Below, piece by piece: positions 43,199 to 51,362 of a DNA stretch of 64,000 bases. The stretch comes from Andreesenia angusta. GTDB lineage: Bacteria; Bacillota; Clostridia; Tissierellales; Gottschalkiaceae. The notes under the pieces were generated by a model. The model was not told where the DNA came from and searched no databases. It was given only the letters and a program-made list of their open reading frames with translations. The stretch covers positions 1 through 64,000 of the forward strand of contig NZ_MKIE01000006.1 in NCBI RefSeq assembly GCF_001855385.1, read 5' to 3'. Positions within the stretch are counted from its first letter, which is position 1; every line of letters begins with the position of its first letter. Position numbers and translations under genes: made by a program.

Positions 43199-45088
43199 AT
43201 GGGGAGAATAGTTAAAAATAAGAGGACAAAAGCAGTTCTGCTTTTTATGCTGGATTTGCTTTTTGTAAATATTTCAGCGATACTTGCGCTGAAGGTTGGA
43301 TTCAACTTTGAGTCTACATCTGAGTTTCTGAAGTACAGAGAGATACTCTTGGAGTACAGGCCAATTTACTCTGTCTTTGTACTAGGAGTATTTTATCTGT
43401 TTGGACTCTATGACAGTTTGTGGAAGTATGCAAGCATAAAGGAGTTTATATCTGTAATAACTGCATCTTTGTTTGGAGTTTTTCTTGTGTATTTAGCATT
43501 CAGGATGAGCTATATAGATATGGTGAGCAATTTCTACGTCATAAACGGACTTATGCTCATGGCGACCGCAGGTGGAATAAGGTTTGGGTATAGGATGCTT
43601 AGGGTTATAAAAGTATATATACCAAATAAATCATCAGGGTTTTTAAGCGGAAGTCGGTCGAGGGTGCTTATAATAGGAGCTGGAGATTCTGGCGTCATGA
43701 CGGCGAAAGAGATACAGAGCCATATTCAAGACAGAAAAAAAGTTGTTGGATATCTAGACGACGATGAAGGCAAGATAGGAGAGCTTCTTCAAGGCGTGCC
43801 TGTGCTTTCGAAAATAAATGAAGTTGGACAAGTAGTGGATGAACTTGATATAGACGAAATCATAATTTCAATACCATCTCTGGGAAATAAGAGGCGTAGA
43901 GAAATTTTCGATAAATGCAAGAAATTAGATGTAAAGCTCAAGACAGTGCCAAGTCTATATGACCTCATAGATGGCAAGATAGAGATTGAAAGTATAAGAA
44001 ATGTAGAGATAGAGGATCTTCTTGGAAGGGATCCGGTCGAGATTGACAACCCTGAGATAGAGAGATATGTATCTGGGAAGGTGATTCTAGTCACTGGAGG
44101 AGGCGGATCTATCGGATCTGAGCTTTGCAGGCAGATATCAAAGTTCAGGCCGTCGACACTTATAATCTTCGACATATATGAAAACAATGCGTACGATATT
44201 CAGAATGAGCTTAAAAGAAGTTATAGAGATGAACTAGACTTGAAAGTGCTTATAGGATCGATAAGAGATAGAGTTAGGCTTGAAGAAGTGTTTGCAAAAT
44301 ACAGGCCTAATTTGGTATTTCATGCAGCCGCTCATAAACACGTGCCTCTGATGCAGGAGAGTCCTTTTGAGGCTATAAAAAACAACTCTTTAGGAACATT
44401 GAACACAGCTGAAATTGCAGGTAGATATGGAGTAGAGCGCTTTGTGATGATATCTACAGATAAGGCTGTAAATCCGACCAACATAATGGGGGCGAGCAAA
44501 AGACTTGCTGAGATTTGTATACAGAACTTAAATCAAAAGTATATAAAAACAGAGTATATGGCTGTAAGGTTCGGGAATGTACTTGGGAGCAACGGGTCTG
44601 TAATACCGCTCTTTAAAAAGCAGATAGAACAGGGTGGCCCTGTGACTCTTACACATCCTGATATAATAAGGTATTTCATGACTATACCTGAGGCTGTCCT
44701 ATTGGTTCTTCAGGCAGGATCTATGTCTGTCGGAGGCGAGATATTTGTCTTGGATATGGGAGAGCCTGTAAAGATATTAAACTTGGCAAAAGACCTTATA
44801 AGACTCTCAGGGTTTGAGCCATATGAGGACATAAGTATAGAGTTCGTAGGACTCAGACCCGGTGAAAAGCTCTATGAAGAATTGATGCTAAGTGAAGAGG
44901 GAGTAATGGATACGCTTCACAAGAAGATATTTGTAGTACACCCAGTTGAGATGGATTCAAGTGAAGTAGAGAAGGCGATGCAGTCCATAAACGAGGCGCT
45001 TGCGAGCAAGGATCTTGAGCTTATGGAGCAGCGAATAAAAGAGCTTATACCTAAGTACAGAGGAATTACAGATACTAAAAGTGACTAA
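43199..45088 (+). CDS. Membrane-bound UDP-sugar 4,6-dehydratase (CapD/PglF/WbpM family)
   Basis: A 629-residue protein with four N-terminal helices (about 10-130), a CoA-binding-like Rossmann domain (VLIIGAGDSGVMTAKEI near 150) and an extended SDR domain: VTGGGGSIGSELCRQ near 298, HAAAHKHVPLMQESPFEA and STDKAVNPTNIMGASKR. The usual catalytic Tyr is replaced by Met430 (MxxxK, Lys434), with Thr420/Asp421/Lys422 as in PglF-type UDP-GlcNAc 4,6-dehydratases. It should make UDP-4-keto-6-deoxy-GlcNAc. Together with the WbpV-like reductase (51363) and initiating transferase (50726) this suggests UDP-QuiNAc; with the DegT aminotransferase, a bacillosamine-like sugar is the alternative. Confidence 0.93.
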   Translation: MGRIVKNKRTKAVLLFMLDLLFVNISAILALKVGFNFESTSEFLKYREILLEYRPIYSVFVLGVFYLFGLYDSLWKYASIKEFISVITASLFGVFLVYLAFRMSYIDMVSNFYVINGLMLMATAGGIRFGYRMLRVIKVYIPNKSSGFLSGSRSRVLIIGAGDSGVMTAKEIQSHIQDRKKVVGYLDDDEGKIGELLQGVPVLSKINEVGQVVDELDIDEIIISIPSLGNKRRREIFDKCKKLDVKLKTVPSLYDLIDGKIEIESIRNVEIEDLLGRDPVEIDNPEIERYVSGKVILVTGGGGSIGSELCRQISKFRPSTLIIFDIYENNAYDIQNELKRSYRDELDLKVLIGSIRDRVRLEEVFAKYRPNLVFHAAAHKHVPLMQESPFEAIKNNSLGTLNTAEIAGRYGVERFVMISTDKAVNPTNIMGASKRLAEICIQNLNQKYIKTEYMAVRFGNVLGSNGSVIPLFKKQIEQGGPVTLTHPDIIRYFMTIPEAVLLVLQAGSMSVGGEIFVLDMGEPVKILNLAKDLIRLSGFEPYEDISIEFVGLRPGEKLYEELMLSEEGVMDTLHKKIFVVHPVEMDSSEVEKAMQSINEALASKDLELMEQRIKELIPKYRGITDTKSD

Positions 45089-45112
45089 ATAGAAATGGAG
45101 AGTTATTCAAAG

Positions 45113-45949
45113 ATGATAGATATACATTGCCATATAGTGCCTGGAGTGGACGATGGGCCAGACAGCGCTGAAGAAGCCAAGCAGATGATAGAAATGATGT
45201 ATAATGACGGGATAAGGGGGGTAGTGGCCACTTCTCACAGAAATCACCCACTGGACTTTGGAGCAACGAGAGTTTACGAGGAGTCGCTAGCAGAGATAAA
45301 GAGTATGGCAAGCGAATTGTATCCCGGCTTTAAAATATACAGCGGGGCTGAGTTTTTTGTGAGAGACGGATACCTAGAGATACTGGACAGTCCACCATAT
45401 GACTTCACAATAGAGGGGACAGACTGTGTACTGCTGGAATTTGAATCGGATGCAACCTACGAAAAAATATCTGACGCTGTGTACGAATTTACTATAAGGG
45501 GTTTTAAGCCGGTAATCGCACATATAGACAAGTATAGGGATATATGGAGTAGCGAGGAGAATATAGAGAAGCTGAGAGATGAGGGCGCATATATTCAAAT
45601 AACGGGAGCTACTCTTGTGGGGAAGTATGGAAATACTATGGAGAGCACAATGAAGAAGCTTTTGAAAAAAGGTCATATAGATTTCATAGGCTCGGACGGT
45701 CACTCTCCAGAGAAGAGAAAGCCATTGCTTAAGAGAGCCTATAGAGTTGTCAGCAGGATATGCTCTAGAGCAGAAGCTGACAGACTCTTTGTGGAAAACC
45801 CGAGTTCAATGCTATCAGGTAAATCTGTTGAAAAGAAAGAGTCCAGAAGCTTTACGGAGCTATTTCTACACAGTTTGAAACTCTCACCTATAGTCGTAAT
45901 AACTGTATTCATAATAGGAGCTATACTATACTACTTTTTAGGGTCTTAA
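45113..45949 (+). CDS. PHP-type tyrosine-protein phosphatase (CpsB/YwqE family) with C-terminal membrane helix
   Basis: A manganese-dependent phosphatase that dephosphorylates the BY-kinase. The about 278-residue protein starts MIDIHCHIVPGVDDGPDSAEEA with the first metal-binding His pair; further marks are TSHRNHP, GAEFFV, VIAHIDKY and GSDGHSP. ATG 45095 is in frame, but GGAGAG (45098-45103) and family alignment favour ATG 45113. Unusually it ends in a hydrophobic stretch (LSPIVVITVFIIGAILYYF), a likely membrane anchor that the typical family member lacks. This would hold it next to the kinase-activator complex. Confidence 0.92.
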   Translation: MIDIHCHIVPGVDDGPDSAEEAKQMIEMMYNDGIRGVVATSHRNHPLDFGATRVYEESLAEIKSMASELYPGFKIYSGAEFFVRDGYLEILDSPPYDFTIEGTDCVLLEFESDATYEKISDAVYEFTIRGFKPVIAHIDKYRDIWSSEENIEKLRDEGAYIQITGATLVGKYGNTMESTMKKLLKKGHIDFIGSDGHSPEKRKPLLKRAYRVVSRICSRAEADRLFVENPSSMLSGKSVEKKESRSFTELFLHSLKLSPIVVITVFIIGAILYYFLGS

Positions 45950-45968
45950 AAATAGAGGGGCTGATTTT

Positions 45969-46874
45969 ATGAAAAAAAAGATAATTGCTGTGATCGCAGT
46001 GTTTTCGATTTTGATTGGAGTAGTTGCAGGGGCATATGTATTCCTAGGGGGCGGCACAGATTCACCAGGGCCAGTTTCGGAGAAGCCAGAGGACAGTCCG
46101 AAGATGGACGACAAGCAAGAAGGTGAAGATACTCCAGAAGTAGAAGCAGATGATGTTGAAGAAGCAAAAGGAGATATAACGTTCTTGCTGATGGGAGTAG
46201 ACGACGGAGAGAGAACAGATACACTCATGGTGTGCAAGTACTTTGAGAAAACAGGGAAGGTAGCGGTGCTTTCTGTGCCTAGAGACACAAGAACACTGAT
46301 TCCAGGATATGGGCTGGACAAAATAAACCATGCCCATGCTTACGGTGGAGCGGATCTTTCGTTGGCCTCAATAAATAATTTGCTTGATATGGACATAGAA
46401 TACCATGTGAGAGTGGATTATAAGATAGTGGAAGAAGTGGTCGATGTGCTAGGGGGCATAGAAGTAGATGTTCCAAGCGGTATAGAAGGTCTTGAGCCTG
46501 GAGTTCAGACACTAGACGGAGGACAAGCAGAGCTGTTCTTAAGACATAGAAAAGGATACTACAATCAAGACCTAGGCAGAATAAAAGCCCAGCAGGAATT
46601 CATAAAGAGCCTTGTATCTAAGATGGCTGAAACTAGAAATATAGTCAAGATATCTTCTATGATAAAATCTAGTTTAAACCATGTTGAGACTAATGTGCCG
46701 TTAAGCACAGCACTGGGCTATGCTTTGAAGCTAAGAGGACTGGACATATCGGAACTCCAGATGGAGACCCTACCAGGTACACCAGGCATGATAAACGGGA
46801 TATCTTATATAATCGTAGACCAGGAAGAGATTCCGGGAGTTGTAGAACGACTATTCTTGAATAGCGACATTTAA
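45969..46874 (+). CDS. LytR-CpsA-Psr (LCP) family glycopolymer ligase
   Basis: A 301-residue membrane-anchored extracellular enzyme that transfers a glycopolymer from undecaprenyl pyrophosphate to peptidoglycan. One N-terminal helix (residues 4-27) is followed by an acidic Pro/Glu/Asp linker and the LCP domain: FLLMGVDDGERTDTLMV, VLSVPRDTRTLIPGYGLDKINHAHAYGG, VDYKIVEEVVDVLGGIEV and LFLRHRKGYYNQDLGRIKAQQ with the conserved Arg residues. It is last before a strong terminator. Its presence means the polymer is probably wall-attached rather than freely released. Confidence 0.95.
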   Translation: MKKKIIAVIAVFSILIGVVAGAYVFLGGGTDSPGPVSEKPEDSPKMDDKQEGEDTPEVEADDVEEAKGDITFLLMGVDDGERTDTLMVCKYFEKTGKVAVLSVPRDTRTLIPGYGLDKINHAHAYGGADLSLASINNLLDMDIEYHVRVDYKIVEEVVDVLGGIEVDVPSGIEGLEPGVQTLDGGQAELFLRHRKGYYNQDLGRIKAQQEFIKSLVSKMAETRNIVKISSMIKSSLNHVETNVPLSTALGYALKLRGLDISELQMETLPGTPGMINGISYIIVDQEEIPGVVERLFLNSDI

Positions 46875-46900
46875 AAAAGAGAAGGCATGCCTTCTCTTTT
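46875..46900. terminator. Terminator after the LCP gene
   Basis: AAAAGAGAAGG (46875-46885) and CCTTCTCTTTT (46890-46900) form a perfect 11-bp stem with a CATG loop, with T or A runs on both sides. It isolates the upstream capsule operon from the riboswitch unit. Confidence 0.9.
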
Positions 46901-47071
46901 GTGACTACAGAACTAAAAAACGTAGTTAACAATAAAAAGCTTTACTTTGTAATTTTTGTGATGTAGAATGTCTTTAGTAATAAGAATTCCAGCAAAAAAG
47001 TTAACAGAAAATTATAAAAAAATATAAACTTAACTTTTGTAGTGACGATATATATAGTGTAAACAATACAA

Positions 47072-47077
47072 TATAAT
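47072..47077 (+). promoter_or_regulatory. Candidate -10 box of the riboswitch transcript
   Basis: TATAAT at 47072-47077 lies about 17 bp before the riboswitch core, the right distance for transcription to begin just ahead of the aptamer. No clear -35 is visible (TATATA at the 17-bp spacing). The 46901-47090 stretch is AT-rich and holds no gene. Confidence 0.45.
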
Positions 47078-47093
47078 ATATTACTTTAACTCT

Positions 47094-47177
47094 GGTTAAA
47101 GGGCAAACTAGCTGAAAGGCTAGGACGCAAAGTCAAACAGACCTAAAGAACGAAAGTTCTATGGTGGCTGGATTACC
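47094..47177 (+). promoter_or_regulatory. Cyclic di-GMP-I (GEMM) riboswitch
   Basis: The class I aptamer core is present: GGGCAAACTAGC, then a GAAA tetraloop closing a CTAGCT/GGCTAG stem, GGACGCAAAG, the tetraloop receptor CCTAAAG ... TATGG around a AGAAC-GAAA-GTTCT stem, and GCTGGATTACC closing P1 with GGT at the 5' side. The 3' arm of P1 ends only two or three bases before the AAGGAGG of the next gene. No transcription terminator separates them, so control is probably at translation start, with ligand binding changing access to the ribosome binding site. On- or off-type cannot be settled by eye. Confidence 0.93.
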
Positions 47178-47192
47178 AAGGAGGAAATAAAA

Positions 47193-49079
47193 ATGAAAAA
47201 GAGAATTTTGAGTTTGACATTGGTGAGCGTTATGGCATTGGGAATGATCAGTTCTATACCTGTAGAGGCAAGAGGCTTTAGAAGTTTCAAAACAATCAAG
47301 AGAAAGCCAACGCCTGTAGTGGTGCAGCCTGTCGAGCCAGTGGTTGAGGAGACGAAGCCAGTGCAGACTGAAGTTACTAATACAGAGAATGCAACGACAG
47401 GAGAAACACAGTTGGGATCAGCGATAGATACATCAGCAGTAAATGTAATTGATTTTGGAGCTGTGGCAGATGCAAACTACTACAACCCGAGCAATGGAAA
47501 CTACTACGCTGATGCGGCTTTCACAAAGCCTGCAACAGACGCAACTCAAGCTATAAACAGTGCTGTAAAGCATGCGAGTCAAAATGGAATACAAAAAGTC
47601 GTAATCCCTTCAGGAAATTACCTGATAAAAGCAGAAGGCGTTTCCGCTACTGGAATAGAAGGGGACTACGCTAAAACAGGTGGAATACTTTTGCAGAGCA
47701 ATATGACACTTGAGATGTCTAGCAATGCTGTTCTGGTTACAAATACTGTTAACAAGCCTGGATACTCACTGATAACTGTAAACAACAAGTCGAATGTAAA
47801 AATCGTAGGTGGAAAGCTTGTAGGAGATAAAGATACACATCCAGCTAACACTCACAATGCATGCTATGGAATAAGCATAATTAATGGATCTAAAAACATA
47901 TATGTAGATGGGACAGAAATCACCAAGATGGAAGATGATGGTATTATGATTACAGACTATGCCATAGATCAAAGTGGAGGAACTAGATCAAGTGATATAG
48001 AGATTAGAAATGTAAAAAGTCATAATAATGGAAGACAGGGGCTAACTATAGCAACTGGATCTAATATAAAAATACTGAACAGCGAATTTTCAAATCAGAC
48101 AAAACACGAACCGAAGAGCGGTATCGATATAGAGATAGAGAGCTACGATCATGTTGGAGTTAAAAACGTTGAAATATCGGGAAACAAATTTGAAGGCAAT
48201 GCATTTTCAGGAGTGCTTTTCAGCAATATGTTCAATGATAGGCCGAACAGCATGTCTGAAAACATAAAGATAAATGGAAACACAATAAATGGGTCAAGAC
48301 ATGGAATACTTGCAGAAGGCAAGTCAAATGGACTTGATATGTCCAACAACAACATAACTGTAAACAACTATAACGTTGGACAGTCATCTGTAGCCGTAGG
48401 AACACTTTCGGCAGAGTCTAGCGGAGTTGTAATAAGTGGAAACAACATAATCTCAGACGACAGCAAGGCACATACAAGCATGGGTGTTTACAGCACAACT
48501 CCTGGGGTGTCTATAAATGGAAACAATCTAGTTGGTCAAAATGTAGGGATGATGCTAAGTGGTGGCGGAGAGCAAATCGTTGGGAACAAGATTTCAAAAG
48601 TGCTCGCAACAGGAATCCACATTTCAGGTTCGAACCAAAATATATCTGAAAATGAGATAAGTGTTTCAGGAGCAGCACATCTTTCTAGCGACTCTTATCA
48701 CAATGTGATATACGCAGCTTATGCAGAAAACCTTGCTATAAAGAACAACAACTTCCACGATATGAAAAGCTATGGAATAAACCTTGCAGAGGGAGTTAGA
48801 AATACTGAGGTATCAGGAAACACTATGAAGAACATAGGTACAGAAGCATTCCCTAATAAGAACAGCTTCTTGCACATTGCAAGTGAAAACACTGGAATAA
48901 ACGTGACAGGCAATACTTTTGACAGAGGAGCATACCCAACGCTTTATCTAGGGATAAGCTATGCAAACTCTGTAAAGGGAGCTAACAGCTTCACTAATAA
49001 CGAGATAATAGGGTTTAGCAGCTATGGATATGGAATGAATGACGGCGGCTTTGTTTTCCAAGGAAACAAAGGAATATAG
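47193..49079 (+). CDS. Secreted right-handed beta-helix protein under c-di-GMP control
   Basis: A 628-residue protein with signal peptide MKKRILSLTLVSVMALGMISSIPVEA, a basic then Pro/Val/Glu-rich linker (about 27-75) and a pectate-lyase-3/NosD-like parallel beta-helix (about 83-628). The domain opens NVIDFGAVADANYYN; many N-x-I-x-G-N-x-I coils follow, for example VEISGNKFEGNAFSGVLFSN, INGNTINGSRHGILAEG and NISENEISVSG. Such folds act as polysaccharide lyases, hydrolases, epimerases or phage-like tailspike depolymerases. A conserved catalytic set cannot be assigned by eye. It has its own riboswitch leader and terminator inside the polysaccharide locus, so I infer it modifies or cuts the polymer when c-di-GMP changes. 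No wall anchor is visible. Confidence 0.87.
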   Translation: MKKRILSLTLVSVMALGMISSIPVEARGFRSFKTIKRKPTPVVVQPVEPVVEETKPVQTEVTNTENATTGETQLGSAIDTSAVNVIDFGAVADANYYNPSNGNYYADAAFTKPATDATQAINSAVKHASQNGIQKVVIPSGNYLIKAEGVSATGIEGDYAKTGGILLQSNMTLEMSSNAVLVTNTVNKPGYSLITVNNKSNVKIVGGKLVGDKDTHPANTHNACYGISIINGSKNIYVDGTEITKMEDDGIMITDYAIDQSGGTRSSDIEIRNVKSHNNGRQGLTIATGSNIKILNSEFSNQTKHEPKSGIDIEIESYDHVGVKNVEISGNKFEGNAFSGVLFSNMFNDRPNSMSENIKINGNTINGSRHGILAEGKSNGLDMSNNNITVNNYNVGQSSVAVGTLSAESSGVVISGNNIISDDSKAHTSMGVYSTTPGVSINGNNLVGQNVGMMLSGGGEQIVGNKISKVLATGIHISGSNQNISENEISVSGAAHLSSDSYHNVIYAAYAENLAIKNNNFHDMKSYGINLAEGVRNTEVSGNTMKNIGTEAFPNKNSFLHIASENTGINVTGNTFDRGAYPTLYLGISYANSVKGANSFTNNEIIGFSSYGYGMNDGGFVFQGNKGI

Positions 49080-49086
49080 TTTAAAT

Positions 49087-49130
49087 AAAAAAAGATACGA
49101 CACGATTTAATTGGTGTCGTATCTTTTTTT
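49087..49130. terminator. Strong terminator after the beta-helix gene
   Basis: AAAAAAAGATACGACAC (49087-49103) pairs with GTGTCGTATCTTTTTTT (49114-49130) around a 10-base loop, giving 17 base pairs and a long T run. It closes the riboswitch-controlled unit. Confidence 0.93.
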
Positions 49131-49162
49131 ATTTTGCCATAATCGAGCTGAATTGCTAGTCT

Positions 49163-49187
49163 GTTTAATCTAAGGGTCAGAGGGTAT
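49163..49187 (+). promoter_or_regulatory. Sigma-B-like promoter before the wzx operon
   Basis: GTTTAA (49163-49168), a 13-bp spacer and GGGTAT (49182-49187) match the Bacillus sigma-B consensus at every base. The element lies 51 bp before the wzx start and after a strong terminator, so wzx, the initiating transferase, the reductase, galU, a glycosyltransferase and galE may form a stress-responsive operon. Confidence 0.6.
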
Positions 49188-49238
49188 CAATATGACTAAG
49201 TTAAAATACTTATCTAAGTTCGAGAGGAAGCTCAAAAA

Positions 49239-50690
49239 ATGAAAACAGAGATAACAAAATCAAAGGTTCTTTACTCAATGGCTTGGAAGTTGATGGAAAG
49301 AGGAGGAGCGCAGCTAGTACAGGCAGCAGTTCAAATTTTATTGGCTAGGTTTTTGATGCCTGAAGAATATGGACTTATAGTTTTGGTGAGTACTTTTATA
49401 GTTATTGCGAATGTGTTTTTAGAAAGTGGTCTGAATATAGCTCTTATACAGAAAAAGAATGTAGATGAGGCGGACTTCTCCTCTGTTTTTTACCTTAACC
49501 TGTCTATTTCAGTACTCCTGTACATAGTGCTGTTTGTGTCTGCTCCCTATATAGCTGATTTTTACAATGATGAAAGAATAGTTTCTGTGGCAAGAGTTCT
49601 GTCTCTGACGCTTTTTATCGGTGGATTCAGCTTGTGTCAAGGAGCGTATCTCTCTAGGAATATGATGTTCAGGGAGTTGTTTAAAAGCACATTGCTAGGC
49701 ACAGTATTAGCAGGGATAGTAGGTGTGCTTGCTGCGTACATGGGGTTAGGTGTATGGGCACTTGTTTTGAACAATCTTATAAAGCAATTAATAGTCGCTA
49801 TAGTGATTTGGTTCACTGTAAAGTGGAGGCCGAAACTTGTATTTTCAGTAGACAAGATAAAGACGCTATTTTCATATAGCTCCAAAATAATGGCTTCAAA
49901 CATGATCTATACTTTTTATGAAAACATTATAAATCTAATAATCGTAAGGGCCTATAACTCAGCAACACTTGGGTTCTACAACAGAGGGAATAATCTGCCA
50001 AAGCTGATAATGACCAATATAAATGAATCAATACAGGCGGTTATGCTTCCTACGCTATCCCATTATCAAGAGGATATAGCGAAAGTCAAGAACATGCTCA
50101 AGAGGACTATACTCACCTCAACCTTTGTCATATTTCCAATGATGGCAGGTTTAGCCGCAGTGGGAGAACCTGTAATCAGGATTTTGCTCACTGAAAAGTG
50201 GATGAAAGCTGTGCCGTTTTTACAGATATTCTGCCTTTATTATGCCCTATGGCCCGTTATGACTCCAAACCTTCAGGTCATAATGGCACTTGGAAGGAGC
50301 GATATAATTTTAAAGCGAGAGATTGTAAGCACTACGATGGGCATAATGATACTGCTTGTAAGTGTTCCAAGAGGAGTATATGCAATAGCGTTTGGGCTTG
50401 TGCTGAGCTCCTTGATAGATATATTGATAGTTACAAGGCTAGTATTTAAGCTGACAGGCTACGGTCATGCTGAACAATTTAAGGACATACTGCCTTCCCT
50501 AATGGCTTCGATTGCAATGGGAGCTGTAGTTTACTGTATAAACTTCTTGGACATTGCAGACTGGCAAAAACTTATGTTCCAAGTTGTCACAGGGGTTACT
50601 GTATACATAGGTATTGCTAGAATATTTAGGATTGAGAGTCTAGGCTATCTAATTGCAACAATAAAGCAGCTTAGGGGAAACAGGGATTGA
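49239..50690 (+). CDS. Wzx-type polysaccharide flippase (MOP/PST family)
   Basis: A 483-residue protein with about twelve to fourteen membrane helices that should move the lipid-linked repeat across the membrane. The start SMAWKLMERGGAQLVQAAVQILLARFLMPEEYGLIVLV is typical of the TuaB/Wzx group; YNSATLGFYNRGNNLPKLIMTNINESIQAVMLPTLS and a sparse, hydrophobic remainder also fit. GAGAGGAAG precedes ATG 49239. With the EpsG polymerase it completes a Wzx/Wzy route. Confidence 0.92.
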   Translation: MKTEITKSKVLYSMAWKLMERGGAQLVQAAVQILLARFLMPEEYGLIVLVSTFIVIANVFLESGLNIALIQKKNVDEADFSSVFYLNLSISVLLYIVLFVSAPYIADFYNDERIVSVARVLSLTLFIGGFSLCQGAYLSRNMMFRELFKSTLLGTVLAGIVGVLAAYMGLGVWALVLNNLIKQLIVAIVIWFTVKWRPKLVFSVDKIKTLFSYSSKIMASNMIYTFYENIINLIIVRAYNSATLGFYNRGNNLPKLIMTNINESIQAVMLPTLSHYQEDIAKVKNMLKRTILTSTFVIFPMMAGLAAVGEPVIRILLTEKWMKAVPFLQIFCLYYALWPVMTPNLQVIMALGRSDIILKREIVSTTMGIMILLVSVPRGVYAIAFGLVLSSLIDILIVTRLVFKLTGYGHAEQFKDILPSLMASIAMGAVVYCINFLDIADWQKLMFQVVTGVTVYIGIARIFRIESLGYLIATIKQLRGNRD

Positions 50691-50725
50691 TACAAAATAT
50701 ATTGAATATACAGGATGTGATCTAA

Positions 50726-51331
50726 ATGTACATGAAGTTCAAGAGAGCAATGGATATAGTTATTTCAGGACTTGGAATAATAGTGATTTCTCCAATAATA
50801 ATCGCACTGCTTATTCTTATAAAGCTGGACTCACCGGGGCCTATACTTTTTAGACAGAAGCGGGTGGGCATAAACAGAGGCAATTTCGACATACTGAAGT
50901 TCAGAACCATGAGCATAGATACTCCGAAAGACACTCCGACCCATATGCTTGAAAATCCTGAACAGTATATAACTAAAGTGGGAAAGGTGCTAAGGAAGAC
51001 AAGTCTTGACGAGCTGCCACAGATATTCAACATACTTAAAGGAGAGATGAGCATAGTTGGGCCTAGACCCGCCCTATGGAACCAGTATGATCTTTTAGAC
51101 GAGAGAGACAAGTACGGGGCAAATAACATAAGGCCTGGACTTACAGGCTGGGCGCAGATACACGGAAGAGATGAGATAAGCATAGAGGAAAAAGCCAAAC
51201 TAGATGGCTACTATGTTGAAAATATGGGGATTGGAATGGACTTGAAATGCTTTTTCGGAACCTTTGTGGCAGTAGTGAAAAGCGAAGGTTTTGCAGAAGG
51301 CGGAGGCCAAAACAAGAAAAACTCAAAATAG
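50726..51331 (+). CDS. Initiating undecaprenyl-phosphate sugar phosphotransferase
   Basis: A 201-residue monotopic phosphoglycosyltransferase of the PglC/WcaJ C-terminal type. It carries one N-terminal re-entrant helix (VISGLGIIVISPIIIALLILIKLDSPGPILFRQKRVG), the basic DILKFRTM, SLDELPQIFNILKGEMSIVGPRP with the catalytic Asp-Glu, and RPGLTGWAQIHGRDEIS. It loads the first sugar phosphate on undecaprenyl phosphate and so starts the repeat. The short form without the five extra helices of full WcaJ resembles enzymes that use UDP-bacillosamine or UDP-QuiNAc. ATG 50732 is an alternative start. Confidence 0.93.
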   Translation: MYMKFKRAMDIVISGLGIIVISPIIIALLILIKLDSPGPILFRQKRVGINRGNFDILKFRTMSIDTPKDTPTHMLENPEQYITKVGKVLRKTSLDELPQIFNILKGEMSIVGPRPALWNQYDLLDERDKYGANNIRPGLTGWAQIHGRDEISIEEKAKLDGYYVENMGIGMDLKCFFGTFVAVVKSEGFAEGGGQNKKNSK

Positions 51332-51362
51332 TCTATTCAGATGCGAGATAGGAGGTGCAGGT

